From contig JALIZF010001837.1 in NCBI GenBank assembly GCA_029948255.1, forward strand, positions 186,001 through 250,000: a stretch of DNA of 64,000 nucleotides, in the 5' to 3' direction. Positions 34,561 through 45,400 of the stretch are shown here, in pieces (position 1 is the first letter of the stretch; every line of letters begins with the position of its first letter). The stretch comes from Telmatactis stephensoni. Its lineage: Eukaryota; Cnidaria; Anthozoa; Actiniaria; Isophelliidae. Below the pieces are notes generated by a model. The model saw only the letters and a list, made by a program, of their open reading frames with translations. It was not told the DNA's origin and did no database searches. A program made the translations under genes and the position numbers.

Positions 34561-34863
34561 ACCATGGCCAGGGACTGTAAGTTGACAACCAAGAAGGGTT
34601 TAACTGGAGGACAACTGACAAATGAATGGCCATGAATTGAACTGACAACTGACATTTTAATCAGAGTCAATACTTTAACCAAAGGCCAAAGTAAATTGTA
34701 ATCGGCTCTTTCATATTTTTAAGTCCATTTTCGTTGATATATGTTTTCATAGCGTCGGGTCAGTTTATTGGGAATTTAGGAAAAAACTGTAACTTTTCCA
34801 CATTTATTTTAAAATCAAATTGTCCAAAAATATTTAATGATTGACCTAAAAACTTTGTTGGTT

Positions 34864-35270
34864 CCCCCCCCCGGGGGGGGGGGGGGGTACTCCCATATAT
34901 TTGCTATACGGGTGTGTGCCGCTGGATAGGGTATGGTTTTTGTCCCTGCTGTCTTGAACAGGGTATACATTTACCCAAAATTGTCTTAAATAGGATCTAT
35001 AATTTTGACGAGATCCCAAGCCATATCATCTTTTTGTATCTTAGATAGGGTACTATATTCAAAATAAACAAAAAAAACCCGCTTCCCCAGCCACTTTTTT
35101 GTCTAATCATATGCAACGGATCGGAATCGAATGACGAGGGTCGATTTTCTTCTCTTTTGTCTTGAACAGAGTATGATTTTTTCACTTTCGAGTGTCTTAA
35201 ACAGGGTCAGGTTTCTGGAACTCCGGCGGCACACCCCTATCCAAAATGGGGTTGAGAGTACCCCCCGGGG
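34864..35270. repeat. CCCGGGGGGTACT element, copy 2, upstream of CLOCK
   Basis: A long C/G run then GGTACTCCCATATATTTG at the left, and GAGAGTACCCCCCGGGG at the right. GGGTATGGTTTTTGTCC and CTTGAACAGGGTATA phrases recur inside. It ends about 270 bases before the CLOCK start codon. Confidence 0.78.
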
Positions 35271-35481
35271 TTGGTTCAAACACTTTCTTTGGGCTTCCTG
35301 TGCTTTTCACATGAAGCCTTAGTAACCGCGCGAGGAACACATCTGCACGTTCGAAATCACGTTTTTCGTCTGCAAAATATGATGATTTCCGACAACGTGA
35401 CCTTCAGTACGCATGTTTATTTTCCAGACTGTTTTTAAAGTAAAATGATTTCTATTTCAACTCATCCAGAGTCCATGGTGA

Positions 35482-35490
35482 TATATAAAA
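35482..35490 (+). promoter_or_regulatory. TATA-like element before CLOCK
   Basis: TATATAAAA lies 54 bases upstream of the CLOCK ATG. If used, transcription would begin near 35512. Alternatively, TTTCTGATTTTGCAG ending at 35515 is a good splice acceptor for a non-coding upstream exon; the sequence does not decide between them. Confidence 0.4.
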
Positions 35491-35543
35491 CGTAATTCAG
35501 TTTCTGATTTTGCAGCGGGCAAACAGGGTTCAGGGTTTTCAAC

Positions 35544-37376
35544 ATGGAAAACATGGACGTTGACGACAACAAAGATACTCAACTTTCAGAGACAAAAAGA
35601 GTTAGTCGAAATATGAATGAAAAACGACGAAGAGACCGCTTTAATGTCCTAATTGGTGAACTTTCAGCTGTTATTCCTCAATCTACTGGCTCAGGAAAAT
35701 TTGACAAAACTACAATCTTGAAGAAAGCGATTGCTTTTCTTCGCAATTATCAAGACGTCTCTTCCTCGTCCATGGTTGTTTCGCGGCCAACTACGAACTG
35801 GCAGCCAGCTTTTGTCAGCGACTCAGAACTCAATCATTTGCTGTTGGAAACAATGGATTCATTTCTTTTGATAATAGACGGATCGGGGATTATAACGTTT
35901 GCTTCTGACTCTATATTATCGATACTTGGATATCGACCTCAAGATGTTTTGAATAATTCAATTGCTGATTACTTGGACCAGTCCGACCAGTCATGCATAT
36001 TTGCACACTTGGCGTTCATGTTAGAGCAACTGAAAACTCCTAATTCTCAAAACTCAAAGTCTAATAACTCATCTATACCTGTTAGCAAAGTCTTAAATTT
36101 TGAAATGACCATGAATTCTGGTCCTTGCTTCGAAAAGCAAAAGGTGGAAATTTTTACATGTACTGGACAGACATTTGTTACGCATCCACGCGGAACGTCG
36201 CGCACGGCTCACAACGAGCGCACAGATGGCCCAAAACTTCAATTAGTTCTTGTATGTAGTTTGAGTGGCCCGATGGTCAATCCTGTGGTCCCATTGTCGA
36301 ATGTTACATCTAAGGAGTTTACCTCAAGGCTGACCCTAGACTGGAAGTTTACTTATATTGATGCCAGGGTCATTGATATTATTGGATATCAGCCTCATGA
36401 GCTGCTTAAAAAGTCAATCTACAGCTTCATTCACAAGGAAGATCTGGTCAATGTTGGTACTTATCACAAAATGTTGGTACGCAAAGGCTGTGTCACTACA
36501 TGCTATTATAGATTTTTGACAAAAGGTGAAACATGGATTTGGTTACGCAGTTGTTGTTTCATCTCATACAATCAGTGGAACTCAAAACCAGAATATGTTA
36601 CCTTGACGACCAGACCCATCAATTATGAGGAGGTGTATGCCAATCAAGAGCAAGTGGTACAAAGTGATAAGCTGCAATTTCAGAACATTGCAAAAGTATT
36701 CAATTCTTCACAAGCACCAGCTCTTGAGAGTGCAAAACAGAGAGGGGATTCTTCTTTTAGTTTGCTGCAGGCACAGACATCCAAAGATGATAATAACAGT
36801 AGTGTGTATGAGCTGCCAGTTAGTCAAAGGGGCTCTAAGGATGACAGTGGTGAAATAGAGCAAAATTCAAGTCAAAGTGAATCAGGTAGCACTTCTAAGT
36901 CCATGTTCAGTTGTTTAGAGGCACCAGAAGGTCTCAATCCCGCCCAGTATAAGTTACATAAACAGCTCCAAGGAAAACACATACTTTTGGAAAAATCCAT
37001 TGAACGTCAAATGGCTGATTTGCAAAAAATAAAGAGACAAATTGAAATTAATAAGCAACTATGGGAGTTCAACAGACAGCTACAGGAGAAGAAGGCAGAA
37101 AAAATGTCCCAAACTGCTGCATCATCTAGTAACACCAGTTGTACTGCAAGTGACAAGTCATCTGACATAACCTATGTGCCACAGGACTCTACTCTAGTAC
37201 CTTTAAATGGAAGTGTTTCTACTTACTCTTTTGACATTCCTGCCAGTTTATATTTATCAGTACCAGAAATTGATCCTGTTGTAGGACAACCTAATTATGT
37301 TTCTCTCAGTGAGCCTTTAAATGAGACTTCACAGCCTTTTACTCCTTTACAACCTTACCAATATTACCAGTACTGA
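35544..37376 (+). CDS. CLOCK: CLOCK-like bHLH-PAS transcription factor (610 aa)
   Basis: Core positive factor of the animal circadian oscillator; it heterodimerises with BMAL/Cycle and binds E-boxes in the nucleus. Domains in order: bHLH about residues 18-75, with basic region KRVSRNMNEKRRRDRFN carrying the Glu and Arg that read CANNTG; PAS-A about 95-215; PAS-B about 257-362, with strongly CLOCK-like SKEFTSRLTLDWKF, CYYRFLTKGETWIWL and YNQWNSKPE; coiled coil about 470-525 (LLEKSIERQMADLQKIKRQIE), corresponding to the conserved C-terminal helix of CLOCK/NPAS2. It lacks the long glutamine-rich tail of insect and vertebrate CLOCK (vertebrate about 846 residues). The coding sequence has no intron, which is unusual for a gene that is many-exon in vertebrates; whether that is normal for cnidarian CLOCK or marks a retrocopy is open. 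AATAAA at 37538-37543. Confidence 0.93.
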   Translation: MENMDVDDNKDTQLSETKRVSRNMNEKRRRDRFNVLIGELSAVIPQSTGSGKFDKTTILKKAIAFLRNYQDVSSSSMVVSRPTTNWQPAFVSDSELNHLLLETMDSFLLIIDGSGIITFASDSILSILGYRPQDVLNNSIADYLDQSDQSCIFAHLAFMLEQLKTPNSQNSKSNNSSIPVSKVLNFEMTMNSGPCFEKQKVEIFTCTGQTFVTHPRGTSRTAHNERTDGPKLQLVLVCSLSGPMVNPVVPLSNVTSKEFTSRLTLDWKFTYIDARVIDIIGYQPHELLKKSIYSFIHKEDLVNVGTYHKMLVRKGCVTTCYYRFLTKGETWIWLRSCCFISYNQWNSKPEYVTLTTRPINYEEVYANQEQVVQSDKLQFQNIAKVFNSSQAPALESAKQRGDSSFSLLQAQTSKDDNNSSVYELPVSQRGSKDDSGEIEQNSSQSESGSTSKSMFSCLEAPEGLNPAQYKLHKQLQGKHILLEKSIERQMADLQKIKRQIEINKQLWEFNRQLQEKKAEKMSQTAASSSNTSCTASDKSSDITYVPQDSTLVPLNGSVSTYSFDIPASLYLSVPEIDPVVGQPNYVSLSEPLNETSQPFTPLQPYQYYQY

Positions 37377-37537
37377 AGAAATCTTTTTAATTAGTATAGT
37401 TCCTGGAGAACTAACAATATTTTTATATGAATTTCTAGAGATGGGGGAGACAGGATCCCCATAGATTTGCTAAGATAGATAGTATTAAATTATTGGGTTG
37501 TGGAAATTTGGTTTCAATTCAAGGAAGATATTGTAGA

Positions 37538-37543
37538 AATAAA
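37538..37543 (+). promoter_or_regulatory. Polyadenylation signal AATAAA
   Basis: The first AATAAA after the CLOCK stop, giving a 3'UTR of about 180 bases. A second at 37899-37904 could serve a longer transcript. Confidence 0.55.
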
Positions 37544-37559
37544 TGTGTACATTAATTTT

Positions 37560-38779
37560 TGGGAATTATATTTATTTATTTATTTGCTCATCCATTCATT
37601 AATCCATTCTTGTTCATTGTAGTGCATTTGTTCATTAGGGACTTAAGTACAAAAGATGAGTATGAGTACCAATTGACTATAATAAGCATATTGCAAAATG
37701 TGCTGATAGAAGTATTATGCATCTGTTAAAGAGTGCACACTTTAATTTGGCACAAAGCTCAAAGTTGTTTTGGAGAAGTTCAGCAGTGTCTTGTACTTGT
37801 ACAAGCAAGTCCTTTCCTGGCATTTTTCTTAAGTCTAATTAATGTTTACACATGCATTCACAATGACACATGGAGCACTAGCAACTGAATGCTTTGGAAA
37901 TAAAATACTTGAATTTTTGTAAGTATTGTACCAATTGAGTGAAGCAGTTTTACTTAATACAACAACTCGTGGATTTGAAACCAGGAGTTTAAAATGGCTA
38001 AGCAAAATTCGTCATCCCATTAAAATATAGTAGATATCCACAGCTGACTTTTTATCTCACTTGACTGTGAAGAAATACATTTTTTGTTGAGTGACTGTAG
38101 CTCCAGAAAAAAATTTTGTCAAAAATTATTTCTCCAGAACAATGAATGTTTATCCAGAGCTAGCATTAATTTGTATCAGTCAGATTTCAATACTCATGTA
38201 CTTGTACTCCAAATCCATTATCCTGCATTCAGTATCTTTTGAAAGTGAATTTATTGGTTTTAAGTTGGGTAGCTATATACATTCCTTGGACAGAGACTAC
38301 TAAAATATCAAAGAAAAATAATATTCAAAAGCAATCTAAAACAATCTTGATTATGTACTGTATATAAATTAAACAGCTAGGTAGGTAGGTATATTATTGT
38401 GAATAACGTAGCCCGCAAAGGCTGAATTACATATTACATTTGTAATAGAGACTTAAATATGACAAACTTTACAATAAAATGAATACAAACTAATTACTAT
38501 GATGAAAAACCTAATCACGAATCAGAAATTGTCTACAATTTACTACTGTTCTAAATTTTGTCCTGAGGTTTGAGGTTGTGATGAATGTACTCTTAAAGCG
38601 GTCAGTCTTCCTCTTGGGTATGGAGAAGGACCTATCTAAGTGAACATGCTGGATTATTCTTTGGAGGTAGCAGCTTGTTTAGACAAGGGTCTTTGTCTTT
38701 TAATAGGCATCAAATACCTTATCACAGATAGATGCTGATGTGCTGTCTTTTTGCTGGGGCTGGTGTTGTGCAAGCAAAG
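37560..38779. other. Gene-free stretch downstream of CLOCK
   Basis: AT-rich sequence, partly possible extended 3'UTR. TTTATTTATTTATTT occurs near 37570 and TAGGTAGGTAGG near 38380. No gene is seen. Confidence 0.5.
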
Positions 38780-39170
38780 CCCGGGGGGGGGGGGGGGGTA
38801 CTCCTATATATAAGAGGACGGGGTACGGGGATGCTCGTCAGAAATTTTGAAAATGACCCCTAAAAGGTCCCCGAGTGGGAGTGGCAACAATTGATTTCTA
38901 CCCCTAAAAGGTACCAATTCAAAAACAAAGAATTTAAGTAATGAAACACTTTGTTATCGATGTGCTTTGAAGATTCAATTCAGATCATCGAAATCGTCCC
39001 TTTCATGCTTATTTTAGGTAGTTTATTTACCCCAACAGTCCCTAAAAGGTACCAGCTATGTCTCTGGTAGTCCAATTAAGTCCGAGACACCCTAAAAGGT
39101 ACCAGATTGTAGATTTTGACCCCTAAAAGGTACGACGAGCATCCCCGTCCATTTACGATCGGAGTACTTA
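38780..39170. repeat. CCCGGGGGGTACT element, copy 3
   Basis: Left end G-run then GGTACTCCTATATATAAG. The right part, CGACGAGCATCCCCGTCC, pairs with GGGATGCTCGTC near 38827. ACCCCTAAAAGGTACC phrases recur about six times, as a loose internal repeat. The right terminus has lost its C-run. Confidence 0.75.
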
Positions 39171-41250
39171 GCAGCTTATGTTACTGTGAATCAGGCAGAA
39201 GAAAGAGACTTCGTGATGAGTGTAAGTTTATTAGAACATAACAGTTACTTACTAACAGTTAATGCAAGATATACATTGTAAACTTTGATATTTTGCAACA
39301 ACAATTAAAAAAATGTATGATTTCACTGAATTTTACAAAATTAATATAAAAGCTTGGTGAACCTTACTGTGAACTTAATCCTAGCTATCCCTCTAGACCA
39401 CGCAGTTACAAGTCTCAAGCATTTGAAATAAATTATTGAGAGGCAGTGTATGATGTAGTGAGCAAAAATGCTGGTTATCGCACCGTCACACCCACAGCAG
39501 TGGAAAAACGATGTAAAACTGGATAGTGAGTGTGAGTGAGTGATCACACCTCTAGAGAACAAACCTCTAGTAGTATCCAACATCCATGCACCAGGTAAGA
39601 GGTTGATTGCTAGGTTTCAGAGGAGAGGAGAGTGGTAGCATTAAATAACAAATCCTTTTTTGGAAAATGGAGAGAACTCTCCCAGAGCAGGCACAAAGGT
39701 GTCTGCTTTAGAAGAGTCTCTTTTTTTTGTAAACACAGATTTTTTGTAAACATAAAAAATAAAGGAAAAATTATGTGATACAATGTATGTTTATTTTATT
39801 TCTACAGTTTGCCAAACATGATCACAGCATCTCCCAAACATGGTGGGCACAGAATGTGCTAAAATTGAGCAGCACCACATTTAGAGTCTGAGGTTATTCC
39901 AATAAAAGTGAAGCTTTGCATTAAGAGAGTATACATCAAGGCAACAAAATGCAGGTTTTTTGTTTTGGTTTTTTTGTTTTGGATTTTTGGTGGAAAAATA
40001 ACCTAATAAACATCCCAATAAATTTTGAAATTCCAAATCACACTAATTGATCACAGCATTCGAAGGAACTTATAGAATCAGGGAAATAACTGAAATGACA
40101 TCTCCCATATCACTATTCAGTGCAAAGATGTGAATTTTTGAAGTTTGAAAAATCTGACATTTTGTTGCTATTTTTAGTAACAAAATGGTGGATTTTCAAA
40201 TTTCAAAAATTCATATCTTTTGCTTGAATAACGATATCTGAGATATTATTTCACCTACATCCCTAATTTTATTTGCTCTTTCCAATGGACCAATCAAAAT
40301 TGTGTATTTCCAAGTTTCAAAATTTTTTGGCACTTATCACTACGTCATTTTCCCGCCAAAAATCGAAGGAAAAAGAAAACAACAAAAACAACAACAACGA
40401 CAAAAAAAAAAAAAAAAAAAAAACACAACCAACCAACCAACCAAACAAAAGTTTTGTTGCCTTGACGTATACTTTCTTAATGCAAAGTTTCATTTTTATT
40501 GGATTAAAACTCTCAAAGTAGTATCACCTTGCTCATTTTTTAATTAGCACATTTTGTACCCACCACAAAAGGTGTGCTCCCCTGGCTAAATATGTTCTAT
40601 GAAGCAATCATGCAACAATGTGCTATTTTTTCATCATTCCAGGCCACAAGCTGCTGATTTCCTCACACAAATAGTGGACACAATGTAAAACATTGCAAGA
40701 ACTTTGGTTAATCAGCACTTGCCTGTTAATAAATAGCTATTCTAGTTAAAAACAGGGGCACAAACTTTTGAGACATCCTGTGCATGTACAGTACATTGTT
40801 CATATAGAGTTAAGCAAGCATTCCCCCTATTTTGACATGGTTGCTTATGCAGGGCAGAGTTTTTACTATCAACATTCACAGACAGTATTGCACACACATA
40901 TGTGAGAGAAGACAAGCATTGATAAGCACTACAATAATATATACTACATGTACTATGTACTCGAATTTCCTAAATGCTTACTTAGTTCACAAGCTTAGTC
41001 AGTCTAAGGTTAGGCCGTGCACTATACAGTTTATATATTAATTATTAAGTGTATAGTAACTACATATAAGTGATACTGGTTAATATACAGTATCATGGTT
41101 GGAATATATTGTATGTGACATTTATATGTGGGCATGACATTGATATGTTATACAGGTTACAATTACAGTCAATTATTGGCAACAAATAATACGCCACATC
41201 TTGTCTTATCACAAACCTTATCTCACATAAAGAACACAAGTGTGGCATGC
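39171..41250. other. Gene-free stretch with small repeats
   Basis: At 39479-39545, CACCGTCACACCCACAGCAG followed by GTGAGTGTGAGTGAG matches the LINE-tail fragment near 53785. At 40372-40445 there is a CAA/poly-A/CCAA low-complexity run. No coding exon is recognised. Confidence 0.5.
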
Positions 41251-41252
41251 AT

Positions 41253-41516
41253 ATACACTTATTTCAAAAAACGTTGCAGTTCAAAGCAACAAGCGTCAAG
41301 CCAAGACCGAAATGAATGCTGGTTTGGTGCTGGCAGACTCATTAATTAACAGAATTGTGCATTCTACTAACAAGCACATGAAAATGCTTACATTTTGTAA
41401 TTAGTTAGAAACAAGTCTTATTTGAATACATTCCCAGCATAAAACCAGCATTCATTTCGGTCTTGGCTTGACGTTTGTTGCTGTGAACCATGACAACGTT
41501 TTTTGAAACAAGTGTA
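41253..41516. repeat. MITE family F, copy 1
   Basis: TACACTTATTTCAAAAAACG and CGTTTTTTGAAACAAGTGTA are the ends. AAGCCAAGACCGAAATGAAT pairs with ATTCATTTCGGTCTTGGCTT inside. A one-armed relative is at 51056-51175. It lies downstream of the tetraspanin 3'UTR. Confidence 0.83.
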
Positions 41517-41981
41517 GAGTCAAACTGGTATTTTAGATGCCATCTTGGACAGATGTCAAAGTTCTACTTAGTCTAATCCCCTCTCCCACAGAGGTATAAT
41601 TTGTACTTGCTATTAACAACATGCTTAAACTCTAGGCATATATCCATCATGAGAGTTCATGATATTCATAAAAACCTGCTAACTGGCAAGTGTCTTTTTT
41701 CATTATTATAATGGTCACTGCCTATAAACTGTAGGGGGTACCAAGGCATAAGAGTAACGGGGAGAAAAGAAGCCTTTTTGAGGTTGAAAATGTCAAAGTT
41801 TGCCCTTTGTGTAAGAAAATTTGACCATTAGGCCTTCATTCATCTTCATTCAGAAAAAATATGAGGTTGTATCGGGGCTTCGAAATGGGCAGTAATTGCT
41901 TTTTGGGTTGGTGACTAGCTTAGCCCGACTTTTTGAGAGTTCATAATAAAAAAGGTCAATTATATAGTTGTATTCACAGGC

Positions 41982-42000
41982 TTTATTTGATAGCTTTATT
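41982..42000 (-). promoter_or_regulatory. Polyadenylation signals of the tetraspanin gene
   Basis: TTTATT at 41982-41987 and 41995-42000 read as AATAAA on the minus strand, about 410 bases after the stop at 42407. Confidence 0.5.
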
Positions 42001-42406
42001 CACACCTTGTCACACTGATGCCTTAGTATCCCTCTGGGGGAAATTCCAGGTATCTTATACTGTCTGGTATCTGTGGATGAGTGCTATAGGAGGAAATGCA
42101 TTGATAGTTTTATATCATGGTGACCACTAGCCCACTTGCCAAGAGTGGCTTTTCTTTACCAGTTTGACTATGTTTTGAGCAGATTTGAATCACATAAGTG
42201 TGAAAACCTACAGTCAGAATTCAAAGTTTATGGTAATAAATTATTTCACCCACGCATGAACTTTGTTCCAGATTGTAAACAAATATGCAAAACATTAAAA
42301 ATGTACCTGAATAATGTGGTGATAAAAAGCTAATTAAAAAATGTCAACAAAACTGTTTTAAAGGTGTATATAGGGAATACATAACATCTTGAAGTCTGTG
42401 ATCAGT

Positions 42407-45400
42407 TTAGGCATACTCAGACTGCTTGCTGATACTACAGATGAGTACCATAGAGAATATCATTGCCAGGATCTGAAAACAAAACTTTCAGTCAGAACTA
42501 CACATGTCAAATGACCTTTGACCATTAATTCTCCTTGGGAATAGAAAATTTGCAGGATGTCATCATTTGACTACAACTCCTGGAAAGCTTTGCCAAGTCA
42601 AGAGAAAATAAAAATATGAATAGAAAAGAAATTTTGTTATTAAGTGTTCTGGTAGTTGTAGTCTAATGATGACATTCTGCAAACAAACTTTAAAAGATAT
42701 TTGAAGAGAACTCTGTTGCTGATCATCAGGGGCATATCCAGGGGGGTCCCACAGGTGCCCGTGACCCCCCTTTGAAAACAAAAAGATGATAGAAATAAAA
42801 GAATCTGACTGGAGAAAGATTGAGAAATTGGAAGTGTGACCCCCTTTGGTGGAAAATGGAAAGTGTGACCCCCCCTTTGAAATATTCTGGATATGCCCCT
42901 GATCATGTAGACATCAGACATTTTGTGTGTGGAGACACCTTCAATGACCTGTAAATCTTTCTACATAATGTGAAATTCATTAGCTTTTTTGGGACTGGGA
43001 TAAAAAGTTCAAATTCTATTAATAATTTCCTATGGAATCTGGATAAACACTATCTGCACAAGTGGCTGAGAAGCAAGTGGTGTGTAGGTGTAGGCAATCG
43101 TTTGGCTTCTATTTTTAGGTTTTATTATTTTCCATGCCAATACATGGTGTACATTCAAGTACATTGTATTTGTAAAAATGTTTCAAAATAAAACTTAATC
43201 ATTTTTGTAATTATCACCATTATCACAAGAGTTTGATGAAATGAGTTTGCATTTCTTTTACACATTAATGTACATCAAAGTACTTTGGCAGGCTAGGATG
43301 AGATGTTATAGGAGCGGAGGGGAACAGTTTAGGGAGGAAGGAGAAATAGCCCAAAAACGTAGGGAGGAGGGAGAAAAGAGGCAGAAAAGTCGATTTGGGA
43401 GGAGGGTGGAAAACAATTATGAGATGTAGTGCAGGAGAAATGGCCGAAAAAATTAGGGAGGAGGAAGAAAAATGGCATTAAAAATGAGGAGGAGGGATAT
43501 TGAAATGCCTGTTCCTTTACCCTCTTATAGGATATATAGAAATTTGGATAAAACAGACTTTATTGAAGCTGAAAACTCAATGTACCTGAATGAGGGCCAC
43601 ACCCAAACCAACACCAAAAATGATCATCAAGTTCTTCTTCAACAAGTCCTTCACCTTGTCATAACAACCCTGTAAATTAATAAGAGTTATGAAAGGTTAA
43701 TGGTGAGATTTAATGTGTGCCACTTCACTCCAAATGGTGATGGTGCGCACTCTTCCAATTATCTAGGTTTACTAATAACACACAATCAAATTTTTTGCTA
43801 TGGAATCCATGGTAGCGTGGAATGAGTACAAATTTACATGTCCTTTACCCACCCACTTTTGTTGATAAATTCCAAGAATTCCTGTTTCCTTGTGACAAAT
43901 ATTACAAGTGACTTGTAAGGATTTGTAATTTCAGGTTTTACCAGCTAATTTCTTTTAGTTCTTTAAGATAATGGGCTTGCTCGTTCATGTGCATCACTTC
44001 TGCCCATGATTTTTCATGTGCGTGCTAGAACCGAAATGTGATCGGACTTCTGGTGTTCTAATTATAAATATTTCAGTATGGCAGACATGATGTAGCCATA
44101 TTCACAGACAGAAAATCTAGCACCATGACCTATACAAATTTTAATTGATTTTGGTGTGATTTAACGAAGTCAAGAACATATCAAAAAAGAAAACAAATAC
44201 AAATTGTTGGTCGATTTTTGAGAAAATCATGAAAGATCATCAAAATTGACGTCTGATTTGCACATAACAGTGTTTCAGGTTACTTTTCTCTACAAACATG
44301 TGATGGTGCATTAACTAAGTTAGGCAGGAAAAAGTAGCTAAACCCAGATGAAATAGAGGACTAAAGAGGAATAAAGCAAGACACTGATACGTTTTCTGTT
44401 GAATTTTATTACAGTTTGAGTCATTTATTGAAGGTTCAAAAATCCCCATGTACATTCTCTTGTAAATTGACACTCGTCCAGCCTGGGCTATCTGTGTCGG
44501 AATCAGAACAAATTTTGAGTCGACAGCTTCCCCGCCTCAGTGATACCTGACTTGAAATATGTTGAATTAAGACTATCTAGAAGCGATCAGTTATGATTTC
44601 TTGTGAAATCAAATACACTTATTTCTAAGTTATAAGTTAGAATACAGACTGAATACAGTTTCAAAGTAACTCGTACTTCTTCTAGTGTCCGCTCTGGAAA
44701 AGCGAAAAGCGTCCTTTGTAGTGTAAACAAACCGAACCCAGTCGAAATCAGTAACTCGACAAAACACGATTTTGTTGTTGAATATACTGCCAAATTTGAA
44801 ATAAAATATACGGAAGCTGATGTGGTCGGTAAGGTAATGGCAAGGTAATAGTAAGGTGACAGTAAGGTAGCGGTAAGGTAACTGTGAGTGATCGACGAAC
44901 CGAGTTACCGACCACTTACCGTACGGTGCAGATTGTTCACGATTACCGATACCATGATGAGGCCATTACCTTAAAATTAATTTGTCTTTACAATAGTTGC
45001 TACATTTCATGGGTTTATTGTCTTACTATTAACTAAATATTGAGACTCACTTCTTTGTAAATGTTATCACTTTTAAATGGCTTGCCACATCCCGTTGTCT
45101 TTTTTTTGCAACAGCTGTCAGGAACAATAGAATGATTGCCATTGGTGTATCTTGACCTCTGCCAATCTTTATATCCATTCACACCACAGCACTCTTCCTG
45201 TTAAATGGTAATTAAGGAAGCATATCTTAAGGGTATGACATAGCCAATTGCAATTAGTTCTTGGATGTATTAATAGCATTTTGTACACAAGACAGTCAAA
45301 TACACTGCAACACTTTCTCAGCAGCGAAAAGTCCTGGGTGAAGGGCTTCTCGAGACCATGCTGGCTCATGTGTGACAGTCCCAGAGTTAAAAATACAATC

